A stretch of DNA of 64,000 nt from Cymodocea nodosa (Eukaryota > Streptophyta > Magnoliopsida > Alismatales > Cymodoceaceae): positions 8,209,501-8,273,500 of the forward strand of contig CM072345.1 in assembly GCA_036874045.1 (NCBI GenBank). The letters run 5' to 3'. The position numbers and the translations under genes were made by a program. Positions 48,301 to 63,300 of this stretch are shown here, piece after piece; the stretch's first letter is position 1, and every line of letters starts with the position of its first letter. The notes below the pieces were generated by a model that was not told the DNA's origin, searched no databases, and was given only the letters and a program-made list of their open reading frames with translations.

Positions 48301-51300
48301 AATATGCTAAAATGGAAAGTTTTTATTTAGTGAAAAGTAAAAAAGAAAAACAGAAAAATAAAACAGTGAGCAATGTGGATAAATTCCCATGTCCAGTAAT
48401 GTGGTTTACCTTTTGTGGCATATGGAAAGGCAACTCTACAGTCTACACCAACTTATTTTAAGACAAACCAGTATTGTGCTTAACAGTTGATTAAAATATA
48501 TATTGCAGTACTATTCCACTAAGAAACAGAATTATGTTTATGTATATTTCAGTACTATTCCACTAAAAATATATACATAAGATTTTTAAAAGGAACATAT
48601 TAAAAGACCTGGAATATTTAATTAAAGTAATCTAACAAAAGATTTGTATAACTAAGTCAAAGTAAAGCTTTATCATGCATTGGTGCCTAGTCTAGTGTAT
48701 AGACCATACCTTGAGAGTTATTTTCCAACGGTCTGATCTTAACTTGTACCTCCAGTACTCATGATTGACCAAAACATACTGAACAGAGAAAACCACAAGT
48801 GAAGAAAGAAAATTGCTTTCTGCTGCCAATTCTATTAGATGAATTATGTACTCAAGTACTGCATAGTGAAACAATTATACAAAATAAGGAGAATATCAAA
48901 AACAAACTGAGAAATTTGAAAATTTACGTGTTTAACAAAACAATGGAAGAAAAATCAAATGGTAAATATTCATTAAACCAAAATACAAGCAATGATTAAG
49001 CAGAAAAATTTATAGAATACAAGTTATTTCCTAACATTATTTATTTCTTATTTCATCAATAATTTATTAGCAATTCACATAGACCGTGAAGAAAATTTGC
49101 TAGAAGCAATAGTTACAAAAGAAATCGAAGAGACAACAAAAATGACAAATGTGGACTAAACAATGTGTATACAAGGGAAATAAAGACTGTCTAAAACAAT
49201 CAAAATGCACATTATGGGTGAATCTAGAGTCTGAAAATTTTGACTCATGACGCAACATCTTAGCTATCAATGTCACAGAGTAATTTTCCATAACTCAGAT
49301 AAATTGATCACAATGTGGATGCCTAGGAAAACAAGAACGTGTCTAAAAGAATCAAAATGCATCACAAAATTTCAAGAGATTCAAAATATAAATGTCAATG
49401 GACGATTTCAACACAGAACTTCAAATTATAAGGATATGAATACTAAGTAATACATAAAGATGTTGATATTTGATAATTAAAACATTACCTAACAATTAAA
49501 ACAGGTACTATTGATTTACTGGAAAAATGAATATATATATATATATATCCAAAAAACTTCAAAAATAATGAAAATTTGGCATAGAATTCAGAAACTTCCA
49601 ACATATATATGATGAACGAATGCCAAACAAAAAAAAACGTGAAAAATAAAATTTATAAATAAGAGAAAATTAGAAATGCCAAAAAATCAAACATGAAGCA
49701 TGCCTGAAATAGTCAATACGCATCCAATGTTTTCTTCACAGTCTGCCAAAATCATTTTTGCAAGCCCTCTTGAAAGAAACCATTCATCACTGAACCAAAA
49801 TTGAAATTAATATGATGTTAGCAAACAAAAATTTCAAAACGCAAATTCAAACACAACAAATAACCACCCTATAATAAAAAGGTATAACACCAACTAAATG
49901 CATTGAATACAAAGTTTCGTCACTTCAATCAAATGTCTACACAATTGTTGAAGCCAAAAGAGAACTCATTCATTCACAATAAAATGGTTACCAAGATCTT
50001 CGCATGGCATGGTGAATAAACCCACAAACACGGTGAATGCAAGGTTCTAAAAATTTTATGTTGGCACTGGCATGTAGAAAAATAGAAATGTATTGCTAAA
50101 ATCATAGTCTTTTCCAAAATATCATTGTCAGTGTCTTGTATGAACCATGCCAACAATATGGTGAAGATTCACAGCAAATATAAAACTGACATTAGATTGA
50201 AATAAATGCAACAATCAACCACCAATTATATTCTAATTTAACAACAATAATATCAACATGATGGCTGAGTAATAAGCACCAACAGTCAACATTGTGAAAC
50301 TTTCATGCCCTGAAGAAAGGACCGCTTCTGAAAATTTAAAAACATTTTATTGACAATGGTTTTCAATTAACTTGAAAGATTCATAAAACAAGTAAATGAA
50401 TAGGTTCGGTAAGTAAGAAAAAGAGTCAATAAAAGAGTCGATAGAAACAAATAGGCAAATGAATAGTTTAAAAAAGATGCATAGATCGACCAGACAAGAA
50501 AATAGACAATCAGAAACATGTGCATTCTACCAACAGCACATGCTTATTCACCAAAAAACAGAAATTCAATAGTAGTTCTCAAGCAGTCCCAACTATGAAA
50601 CCTTTCCTTTGAGCACCCCTGAGTAGAAGATACCAAGACTATAGCAAAACAACTAGCATAATAGACTAGATGGCATAATTTTCCAAAAACATGCTCACCT
50701 AGATGAAACATAGTTGCACAGTCCAAAGAAACCAGTTCTCAGAGTCACTTCAATAACATGAGAAGGCGAGCTGCATTCACAAGAAATCAAATTTCAGCAG
50801 CAATTAAAAATATTCTTTCAAATGAAGTTGAGCAACAACAACTCTGGTATTAATAAGCAAAATAAGTCAATCAATTTCATCAGACCAAATTAAGTCAAGC
50901 AGATGAAAACCAATGAGTGTGTAATTGCCAAATCTTCATCAGATCAATCTTAGATTATAGAACAGCCATGAAGTTTGATCAGCACAAAAAAATAAATTTC
51001 TTTTTATAAAGGTACAAATAAGTTAGCAAGACACCTTAAAGATATATTATAATGTTTTACAAAAATTGAAGATAAAATAGGATAAATACGTCTTGGATGA
51101 TTTTTTCAAATTTCAGAAAACCTATCTATGACAGTAAGAAAGGATGAGCTATATTTAGGTTAGACCAAATCCACAGACATTTTGAGCAGATTACAAAAAT
51201 AAAATGCTTTAAATAAAAAAGGAAGCAAACATGTGTACAAAGAGACCAAACTTCCCACAGGAAAAGCAAGAAAACAAACGAAGTAACAGAATAAAACAAA

Positions 51301-54300
51301 AGATACAAGGGATAGAACAAAAATAAGGGCAAAACAAAGATAAAAAAAGTATCAAGTAGGGGAGGAAACAACCATAAATAATGGGCTTACAATCCAAAGG
51401 AGGAGCCCATCCTGGTACCAACTAGATATTAAAGACTCAAAGTGGCATAAACGAGAAAGTTACATGTTGAATTGTACACATACATCAAAATCAATAGGCA
51501 ATGAGGAGCAACAAGGACATATGAGAGCTACATGTGCAACAAACAGCAGAATCTAAATCACATCTAGATTCTAAATAATGTCAATTCCCACAAGGAAACA
51601 ATGGTAAGAAAGTGCAAGAAAGGATGTCAAACACCCTCAATATCACGGAGGCAAAACGAGTATCAATAGATGATCAAATTCGTCGGGATTTTCATGATTT
51701 AAATGAAATATATGATAAGTATATATCATTGTATGCCTGAAAAAAACATGATAAGCTAGGAGGCTTTCTTACTTGGTAAGTTATTAGAGGCTATAGCGGA
51801 AATAAGGAAATAGGTGAAAGTGGCTGATTCAACAACAACGCTAAGGCCCTAAAGACAGAATCTACAAGGAAATGATAAATACAATACTAGCAATGTGAGA
51901 CTAAACCCACAACACAACTTAACATGACACACTAAGAGAAAATTCTTATTCTTCCCCAGTCCCTCAAGCTTCAATTGCACACACATATAACTTCATTGAA
52001 GATCACTAGCATGCATTCAATGAGAAAGCATTTCAAGAAAATCTAAAATTTCAATTGTAGATGTAAAGGAACTTAACTTGTCATATTGTGTATAAACCTA
52101 GATTGCAAGAAGGGATTTTCATTGAATTTAAAACAAATGTAAACACTAATACACTGTTGACATTATTAACATAGTCCACATACGTACATCTACACATACA
52201 AATAAAAACTGCACATATGCTTATGCAATACAGACATCGTCAATCATCTAATGAATATATGAATTGTTAATTTGAGATATTCCACAAATCTCAAATCTCG
52301 TAGAGAACACTTAAACTTTGATAAGACAACATTGCTACAACATCGATGCTCACATAAGAAAAGATATAACTAATTTAATTTGAGATTGATAATAAAGTAT
52401 TAAACCTTTATATACCTTTTTTTGTCTCCATATTTTTTTCTCCTTTTATTTTAACTTCCACCATATTTATTTTCCATTTTCTTTCCTCTCTATCCATCAT
52501 CCTCTGTTCTTCCCTTTTTTCTTTTTAATGTTTTTCCCTTCCTTTCCCCTATTCCCTCCTTTTTTTTTTCTTCCTTTTCTTTTGTTCCTTCATTCCTCCT
52601 CCCCCTTTTTTTTCTTCTTTCCTTATTTTCTATTCTTTACTTTTCTCCCCTTCATCAACCACTCAATCACTTGCAACCTTAATGGTTGTAGGCAGTGATA
52701 GTAGCAATGTCGATGACGGCAGCAAAGTTGGCAATTAGAAAATTAGGAACCATCAGCAATGTGCAGCAACGCTAGGGAGAGTTTTTCTAGAGAGGTTGGC
52801 AGTAGACAAGAGGAGAAAACCATAGCTCAAAGAGAATGGAGAAATCTTGATCTAGATCTGAATTGGAATATCTCATGGGAGGGCAAAGGGAAGGTCTAGA
52901 AGTTCAATCTAGAGACATGGACAGGTTTCCAAATAGATAAGGGATCAACAAAAAAGGTTTCAGGAAAACCTAGCACCAATGCAGATGGAAGAAAAGAGAG
53001 GGAGAAGGTGATAGAGACAAGTGGCACAAGGGCGAATAGAGATAACAGACAGTGCTAGAGTGGACAATGGCTAGAGCAAATAGCTTGGATGGCAGTGGTG
53101 ACTGGGTTAGAAGGAGGATAACAACTAGGGTTTCTCTCCTTGATTATTCACAGTTAATAATGTTTAAAAACTATGTTTTGATATCATGTTGAAACAAAGG
53201 AAACAAGTGGAAGTTGTATATCATTTATAAGCAAATAAGACCTCTATATATAGAGACTACATAAAGAAGACAAAAACATCATAAGCAATGTAAACCTAAT
53301 CTCGCTTATAACCCAAATACATTATTTTCTCTAAAAAACTAAAATGATCTTCATATAATAATTGATGGAATTCGAACTAGAAAGCTTCTTAACCATTCTA
53401 TGAGTCTAGAGAGAGGGCAAAATCATGCTAAATTGTTGTGGGAAACCACCTTAATTAATAGATCTCACTTGAAACCCCATAACATGATTTGATCCATGGT
53501 TTTCACCATTGAGCCAGTCCATAGTATGGACCTCACACTTTTGTTTCGAAATAAGGACCCCACCCACAGTGGAAACACACCTTTGTCCGTTGCAGTGTAT
53601 TGAACCAGATCAGCCCCAATATTAACAATGGTTCTTTACGCCATCATAAAAACCCATCAATGTCACAATTTACATAGTATTACGAAGTGGATTAGAAATA
53701 ATATTGCTTCATTGGATCTTTGAAATTGTAATTCAATGCATTGATATAAACACTTCATCTTGCCATAAGTGTTTAGAGGCCTGTCACTCAATATTCCTTT
53801 TAAGATAAACAAAAGAGGCATGCCACTAAATATTGTCCATTACTTTAGTACTTCCAACTTGTATTTGTACACATTCTACAATTACTTTCTCTAAATATTA
53901 TGAAAAATAAACATTGGTTTAAGAGATCCAAAACAATGAATTTCTAACTACAGAAACTTGGGCCCATAACACCGATTTTGGCCCAAATACCACATAGAAT
54001 GTAAAGGAAATTAAATCAAAACAAACTGATTATGAAAAGAGAAATCACACACCTTATATATTTTCAAGATATATCTCAACCTTATCAATGTGCGATTATT
54101 CTAACAAAAGCTAAGAGTATCACATTCCTTTTTCTTAAAAAAAAGGAGCAAATCTACCATAAAATATTTGTAGAAATAAAATAGAGGGGTCACTAAATTC
54201 ATGGTAATTTTTGCCACCAAGAACAAAGAAAACAAGCACAAGGTCAATTGGAACTATGGAAAATCTTATTAGACAAAGCTGTGGATAATAGATTTATTAC

Positions 54301-57300
54301 CATTTTATAATCTCACTTAATATGTTGATGCACATGCTGACACGCACAGTATTGTTTATGTCATTGAACAAATGACAAAGCAATGAGGAGAGTATTTTAA
54401 CTAAATCCATCCTGAAATGAAGACCACAACCAATGTTAGCCCTTTGATGAGAAACAGTTTAAAGAGCAGCATAGCCAGAAAAAGGTACAACTCAGAAAAT
54501 GAAGAAAACAAGCAAACCTCATAGTTGTTTCTGTACACTCCTTTACTGATCTCACAGGTAAAACATTGACATTATTAAGGAGGGTGAAGCATAAAACCTA
54601 CAGAAAAATAATAAAAGAACTTAAAAAATCAATCACTTGAGAAAAAACAATGTAGCCCACTGTATCGACCATAGACTTTTTATAATTGATATGTAAAATT
54701 GGCCTATATAGTCACAAGTTTGATATAAGCAATCAGTTTCAGAAATGTAAACTGCCACTTCACTTGCCCAACCTTGAAATAGGTACAACTCGCAATAATA
54801 ATAAGACTGAAGATTAGAATCAAGTCTCGACACAGATCATACATGAAAACCGAACATAAAAATGTTCAAGAAAGACTAAAGATGTGATTATGTGAGTCAA
54901 TAAAAAACAAGTGCCAAATAAATCCTGAATTAGACCCACCAGCCTCCATGAGGACCAAACCAAGTCCAGGAATTTCTAGATTTTTTTCCTTCTACAGGCC
55001 ACAAATGCTCTTATTGAATGTTTACTAAAAACTCTCCATCCGCAAATGCTCTTATTGCGTTACTCCTAAAAAGCTAAAAATTGTGCATGCCTCCTCAACT
55101 CTGCACAACAATCAACATGGGCCTTTTCCTTTGATCTCGGTAAGGAATCCAAAAGAGAAGAGATTGAGTTGAGCCAAGTGATTAGTCACTTCTCACTAAT
55201 TCCAAGTAGGGAGATAATTAAATTAGTGCCCTAATTCTACCTTGAGAACATAGCTTACCTTAACAATGACACACATGTGCTCCTCAAATAAACACTCTTT
55301 CCTTGATGTGAACAATCAAATCCTACAACCATGGCTATTGTTCTAAGAACCCACCATCTACTTTGTTTCAAAACATACTTAACAAGTTCCTTCTTAACTC
55401 CAGCTTTGCTAGCTATTTATTGCCTCACATCCTAGGCTAGCCATCAGCCAAAGGCTACCAACAACCTGACCACACAACATTAAACTGCCTTTGAAAAAGG
55501 ACTCCAAGAAAATAAATCAGATAACGAGGCTGACAGACATGCCTTTATAGTTAGACACTTACAGGCATACAACATGTACTTATCTAACCACAAGGACATG
55601 AACTTTATAAGAAAATGAGACTAACGACTAGCACATTGGACACATAACAAAGTAAACATGTATGAAATCAAGCTTCCAAAAGTGAAGGCCATTTCTAAAC
55701 AATGAGAAAGGACAACAGATAAAACTAAAATACAGGTTCATAGAAATATGGTACAACAGCCAAAAATCAAAACTCCTGACTTCAAAACACCAATCCAGCA
55801 GAGACAGCCCCAGAGCACAAGCGACTCAACTACAAGCTTATTCTAAAATGTTGACACTTTCATTCAACTGTTGTGCCATATGATTTTCCTCATATAATCT
55901 TATAATACCACCCAAAAGTAAAAGGTTCCTGATATCAAGAGCTCCATTTTCTTTGCAATAAGCATTATAAAGGAAGTATTGGCAACAAAAATGGAACCTG
56001 CGTCCTAATGGAATTCAACCATGATCTTCAATAGCCTTCCATATTTCATGTGTTGTATCATACTTAGAAATAATATTAAACACATCTTCATTTACAACAC
56101 TGTATAATAAATTTAAGCCCATGGCATTCAGAGAGACATTTTTCTTATCATCTTCAATCCAATACACATAAGACTTATTACATTTGAATCCAATCACCAT
56201 AATATTCTGGACATCAATATCAACGAATTTAATGTACACAATTATTCTACACTTCCAGTAATTAAAATTTGATCGATCAAACACAGAAGATTCGTTAATA
56301 TCATGTCCATCTATGAAATATTAAACTCTATGATTTGAGATGGTTAAATCTATTAATTAGAATAACCTATTTTAATACAAATTGTTAGAATTGATGACAT
56401 CACAAGAGAGAAGGGTGAATAATGATTTTAAATAATCTATTTATGTAAACATGTATTTTAACAATAATGCAATGGAAATAAAGTTTTCAATCACAATCCA
56501 TAAGGAATCAAAAATAAACTAATATATTGTTCAAATAGAGATAAAGAAATATAAGTCAAAACACAAACAATAAAGCACAAGAAATTTTATAGTGATTCTT
56601 CAATTTAGGTATGTTCACCCCACAAGTACTCCACACTTGTGCTTTTCATACATCTTAGTGTTTTACAGGTTAAACACTTAATCTTACAGCTAGTGTTTCA
56701 AGTAAAATGCACAACCAATCCTTGAGAGTTTCAAGTAAAATACACAACCAACCATGTCTCTTGAAACTCAAGTTCAAACTACAAGAAGTAAAACTAATCA
56801 CAATACAAACGACACAATACTTCTTTTACCAAAGGCAACAGAAGAATAAGAATATCTGAAAGTTATGCTATAAATGTTTATCAAGAATTGCCTTGTGATT
56901 CTTGAGCTTTAAAGTGCTTTGACATTGTGTGTGGAGGTGTATCTTCTATAAGAGTATACTCTCATGTTTATAACATGTCTAATTAAGAGTAAATCAAACA
57001 GTTAGTTTCTGCATCAAAACGAATTAACATTTTTACAAGTGCATTAAATACTGATTCATGTTTAGTTACTTTAAAGATGATACTTGGACGTGGCATAATA
57101 GATTAGGCCATGCAAACATAAAACAATTGAATAAATTGACAAATAAAAATCTAGTTGAAGATTTGTCTAGGATTAAATTTAGAAAGGACAAGACCTGTAA
57201 AGCATGTGAATAGGGTAAACAAAAGAAAAGTTCTTTTAATTTTGGAAAATCAATAATGACAAAAAGAATTTTAGAGTTAACTCACATAAACATATTTGAA

Positions 57301-60300
57301 CCTACAAGAATAGCAAGCTTAAGTGAAAAAAACTATGTTCTGATACTTGTAAATGATTACTCTAGATTTACTTAGGTATTATTTCTTGCATACAAAAGTG
57401 AAGTTGCTAAGGAATTTAAAAAGTTTTGCAAGAAGGTAAAAAATGAGAAACAACTGATTATCCAACGAATTAAGAGAAATCATGGCAGAAAATTTGAAAA
57501 TGAAAAGAAGAACAAATTTTGTGAAAAATTCATAATAGATCATAAGTATTCATTTCATGAACCCTTTCACAAAATGATATTGTTGAAATGAAAAACAGAT
57601 CTCTTCAAAAAATAACTAAGATTATGTTAAATAAACACAATACCGCATATTATTTTTAAACTAAAACTGTGAATACTACATATTATGTATTAAATAGAAT
57701 AACAATCAGAATCATCCTTCAGAAAACTCCATATAATATATGAAATGGAAGATTGCCCAAGATTTCATATTTTAAATCTTTTTGTTAACTTCACTTTATA
57801 CTGAATACAAAGGACAATAAAGTTAAATTTGAAATCAAATCTAATGAAAGAATTTTTCTTGGTTATTCTACAATGAGCAAGGCTTATAGGATATTTAATA
57901 AGTCAAGTAAAACTGTTAAAGAATCTATACATGTTAGATTTAACAAAAATTTTAAAAATATTCCAGCTTCTAAAAATAAAATAACTGAAGACAGTGATAG
58001 TGAGGAAGAAATTACACTAGAAAAGTCTCAAGAGGATCTTTCTTCCACAAGTCATTCCTAGGAAATAAGATATCTGCCTAATCATCCTAGGGAACTAATT
58101 ATTGGTAATATACAAAAAAGTGTTCAAACAAGATCAAAAGTTAACTTGTCTGGATGTCATATTTTTATAGCTGAAATTGAACTCAAAAATATCAAAGAGG
58201 CAATAAATAATGACTTTTGGATAAATGTCATGTAAAATGAATTAAATCAGTTCAAAAGAAATGAAGTATGGGATCTAATTCTTAAGATTGATGGATATTC
58301 AATAATTGAAACAAAATGAACATTCAAGAACAATTCTAATGAATCAGATGTAGTCAGAAATAAAACTAGACTAGTTGCTCAAATGTATAATTAAGAGGAA
58401 GGCATTGATTTTTAAAAAAAAATTACTTCTATAGCTAGATTAGAATCAATTAGAATGTTTTTAGTATTTCATGTGCATATGGACTTCAAGTTATACTAAA
58501 TGGATGTCAAAAGTGTTTTTTGAATAGATTTATTAAAGAATAAGCTTATGTGAAGTAACCTCTTAGATTTAACAATCCACAATCCAGATTATGTATTTAA
58601 ACTAAAGAAAACTCTCTATGGATCAAAGCAAACACCAAAAGCTTCATATGAGAAACTCAAGAATTTTCTACTAGATAATGATTTCTCAATAGGACAAGCA
58701 AATAATACCTTATTGATAAAGAAAAATAAAAAAATCTACTATTATCTAAATTTATGTAGATGACATCATATTTGATTCAACTAAGGAAAAATGACATAAC
58801 AAATTTGCTAACATTATGAATAATCAATTAGAAATAAACATGATACGTGAGTTAAATTATTTCTTTGGACTACAAGTCAAACAAATGAATAAAAAACTAT
58901 TTATTTCTCAAGAGAAATACATCGAGGAGTTATTGAAAAGTTTAGAATAGATTCATGCAAGTCATTTGGTACTCTTATAAATTTAAATGTTAAATTAGAC
59001 AAGGATGAGTATAGAAAAAATGTAGAAATAAAGAAATGTCATGGCATGATAGAGTCTCTACTATACTTAACTGCAAGCAAGTCAGATATCATATTCAATG
59101 TGTCTTTCAATAAGATATCAAATTAATCCTAAAGAATCACATCTAACAACAGCTAAAAAGATTTTTAAGTGTCTTCAAGAAACTTCAAATTATGGATTAA
59201 TGTATTTTAAAGACAATAGTCTAAAGTTACAAGGATTTAGTTATGCTAAATATGTTGGATGTAAATCTAATAGAAAAAATATGAGTGAAACATGTCAACT
59301 CCTTGAAACTTCATTGGTACCATGATATAACAAAAAATAAAATTGTATAGTTTTGGCCACAAATGAAGTTAAATATGTACTTACAGCTTTGTATTGTGCT
59401 TAAATTCCATGAATGAGATAAACTATAAAAGATTTTGAAATTAATTTTAATGAAACTGATATAAACTGTGATAGTAGTAGTACTCTTAATTTCTCTAAAA
59501 ATTCAATTCTACACTCTAGAACAAAATATAAAGAAATTAGACATCAATTCTTACAAGATAATACAACTAAAGGAAGTATTCAACTAAGGTATATATCCAC
59601 CAAAGAGCAATTAACTAATATTTTTACTAAATTTCTAGATGAAAAATAATTTATTAAACTTAAAAGAGATTTAGACATCTACTATTTAAATAATATATAA
59701 CTTCTACAGATACATATAAACCTACACTTCACTGTTATTACTGAGATTTGCTATTTATTTTATCTTGTTTCTTGATTTCAATTTTTGATTTATGACTATT
59801 AAAAACAAAAAAAAATTAAATTTCTGCACTTTTGTTGCTTTCCTTTCCTTTGTTTTTCATATCTTCAAAACAACAAAAAAAATTAAAAAAAAAAACATAA
59901 ATCTGTAAAGTCTGCTGAGTTATAAGTGTTTTTACTAATAGAAAAATTATCTCATGAAACTTAAGACAGATTCTAAGTTTGAAAAATACCTAAATCTGAT
60001 TGACAACTCAATCTATATGTTATCTTGCATTTTTAAAAATCTATGAATTAAAAATTTGAAAAAATTTGTACGCTTTTGGAAAAAGATCAAGGAAAAATGG
60101 TAAAAGACAATGGTTACTTAACATATTACACCTAGGGTTGTCTCAAAGTATATATATATATATCAAAAAAAAATGAGAAGACTGTCAAATAACAAAAAAA
60201 AGTAAGCAAAATAAGAGACAATGTACTTAAGGTAATATACTTAGGATTGCCTCATTTGGTAATATCCTGCAAAAAGACAAGAGGAGCCCAGAATACCCTT

Positions 60301-63300
60301 TCAGCTACAATAGATTAGTTTTGTAACAAACTTAGAAAGTTAGTTGGGTTCAAATACTTACCTTCCAAGTCACCGCATATTCATTGAATTTTCAGTAACA
60401 TGTTTGGCAACTTTCTGATAAGGTCGAACAATTAAGGATACCCTTCCAAATCCATATCGGATATTCGGATATTTAAATGCTAGGTCACCAACTTTTGCCT
60501 ATATATAGCCTTCCATTTCTACTCATATAGTTATCTTCGACAGATTGCACAACCAAACCCTAACTATCTACTCTCTTCAGCACATCCTTCCACTGCTCTC
60601 TACCATGGGAAGAAAGAAAGTTGACCCTATTGCCAAGGAAAAGGAGAAACTTCAAAAGGGTATGGAGGATCCAGAAGGACTTACCGATGAATAGCTAAGT
60701 TTTATGGTTGATGAAGGTAATAAAACTCTGTCTGAACATCTACAACTTGGATATTCGCCTCAACATGCAGACCTTACGAAACTTAGAAAACTTGATAGCC
60801 TACACATCTCATTTAAGATAGAAAATAGTGTCAAATCACCACCACAGTAACAAACATCAATTCCAAAATTTGCACCTCTGTCCAAAATTAAGACAGAAAG
60901 GAAAAAGAAAACTCCAACCAAGAAACTTGTCATTCCTGCCAGACCAGAAGAATTGATAGTGAAACGTCTTCTTACCGAGAATATGACTTTTATTGACCTT
61001 CTTCTCCAATATAAGCACAACGTCCCCTAGTTAATAAGAGAATACTACCATTTAGATGTTGCTGAAGCTCAGGCCATAAAATGATTTCTTGCTAGAAAGC
61101 TTCAAGAACCTGAGCCTAAGGCTATTACTACTACAAAAGAGGAAGATAAGCATGAAAGGAATTTTCAGTTGGCCATTGAAGCCTTTAAGAAAAAGACTCA
61201 AGAAGTACAATAGAAATTCAAGGTTTTCCCACCACTCATCATCAAGGAACCAGTTTTTGAACCTCTGCTTGCAACATTTACTTTTGATCCATCTAATCCA
61301 AAAGTAAAGAAACATTTTACCATCTCCTCTGAGTCTTCTAAGAAGAAGAAAAAGCATGTTTTAAAAGACACTTGCTTTTAAAGGAATCTTAAATTTGGTT
61401 TGTCTGTTATAAATTCTAGACCTAACACTACACCAGCAATATCTTCAAGTGTTTAGCAATAACTCATCCTATTTTTGTTGAACGAACTCATGAATTTTCC
61501 TTTCCTCCAGAGGATGTTCCTCAGCCAATAAATCTGGGTATAGACAGTATTCTTCAATCATTTGGTATTTTGGAGTCCCCATCTACCACTGTGAAGGATC
61601 AGAGAGCACCTACTTCCTTAACTTCATCTCCTCTTCGTTTAGAATGGATTTCCACAATTTCTGACTCCATAATCATTCTTAGACTTAGAATGACCTCAAA
61701 CCAACAGATGTTGAATTGTAGAATTTTTCCTTTCACAATGGCTTAAAAACTTTTCTTCACGAATTCCAGAGCACACCTGCAATTCTCTTCGTAGAATGCT
61801 TTAAAAGTTTTCTCTGCACTTAATCTTCTCGAGAATGTATTTCAAAGATTGTTGTTTGTTCTACGTTCTTTCCCATATGTATATAGTATTCTAGAATCTT
61901 CATAGCATTTATTCTGTAAAGTCTTTAATTATTGAGATTTATCAATCTATTAAATTGAATGCACTGAATGCTCTTTTTATTTTGTTTGCTTTCATTAAAA
62001 TCAACCTGCCAAATAATTCCTACAAACTGCAATATAGATATGAATAACTGATTCTTAAATAATATATGGATACTTAACATTTCTTTTAGATTAACCGACG
62101 GACACCTAGTAATTTGAAGGTGTGAAAAGAAGACTTGAAACTGTTTGTGAGGGAATGTGACATATGCCAATGAAACAAATATGACAATATGAGACCAGGA
62201 GGACTATTACTACTCTTACCGATTCCAAAGCAATGATAGACTGATATCAGCATAGACTTTATAGAGAAACTCCCACCCTCAAAAGGTAAGACAAATATTT
62301 TGGTAGTGATTGACCGTTTCACCAAGTATGCACATTTTGCAGCCCTGGGCACCCTTATACAGCCAACCACATTGCATTTGTGTATGTGGATGTGGTTGTT
62401 AAATTGCATGGGATACTCAAAACTACTGTTTACGATAGGGACCTCATTTTTACTAGTTCCTTTTGGTAGGAGTTGATGTGTTTACAAGGTTCCCAATTGT
62501 CTGTCTTTTACTTACCACCTGCAAATAGACAGTCAAGCAAAAATTCTAAATCGCACCTTGGAAACATACTTAAGGTGCTTTACTTTTCAGCAGCCAAAGA
62601 ACTGGTCTTAGTGGCTAGTGTGGGCAAAGTATCCGTATAACACTACATGTCATAGTGCCACTGGACTAACTCCTTATGAAGCTTTGTATGGTGTGCAGCC
62701 ACCAAACCTTCTTTCCTAAGTTCCGGAGACAGCAAGAGCAGCCACAGTAGATCAAGAATTGAAAGACAGATCAGATACTCAAGACACTGCAGTCCAATTT
62801 ACACCAAGCTCAACAATGTATGAACATGACAGCGGACAAACACCAAAGGGGCAAAGAGTTGGCTGTTGGGGACTGGGCATATCTAAAACTGCAGCATACA
62901 GACAGCAATCAGTAGCAGTATGGCAGAATCAGAAGCTGGCAGCAAGGTTTCATGGCCCCTTTCAAGTGATAGCATGTGTGGAAAAACTGACTTACCAACT
63001 CAAATTGCCCCCAGATTCAAAAATCCATCCAGTTTTTCATATTTCCCAATTACATAGGAAAGCTGGACCCATCCACTCAGTTACTGCCTCAGAAATACCA
63101 GTCAACTACCCAGCCATCGAACAAGAGCCCTACAAATTGCTGGCAAATGAATTAGTGGAACAACATAGCATCAACCGAAGTCTTAGTGCACTGGAAGAAC
63201 AAAAATGAAGAATTAATGACTTGGGAGGATTATCATAAATTGCTGGCTCGATTTCCTGACCTTGAAGACAAGGTCTTATAGGTGGAGGGGTGAATGTAAC

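Larger units (their letters stand above)
50771..54517. other. 3.7-kb NUP188 intron with LTR-type remnant
   Basis: Contains an LTR/primer-site remnant (53170-53350), a polypyrimidine-rich tract (about 52430-52660) and a low-coding GC-moderate block (52690-53140) that may be the internal part of a non-coding LTR element. A NUP188 segment of about 40 residues expected from homologues should map here but was not found. Confidence 0.5.

Noticed and set aside
50295-50330. Short AG-bounded stretch considered as an extra NUP188 exon
   Set aside because: It gives an early stop in the required phase and its donor would be non-canonical.
51126-51421. Two minus-strand frames rich in Phe/Leu/Cys
   Set aside because: Translation of A-rich intronic text on the other strand; no match to the missing NUP188 segment and no splice sites at the right places.
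52290-52360. Minus-strand stretch reading SIDVVAMLSYQSLSVLYE, considered for the missing NUP188 exon
   Set aside because: No usable acceptor next to it, an early stop follows, and only a few residues resemble the family.
62759-63208. 149-residue frame as a possible cellular gene
   Set aside because: It is the post-integrase part of the chromovirus (GPFQVI and HPVFHISQL motifs), not a host gene.
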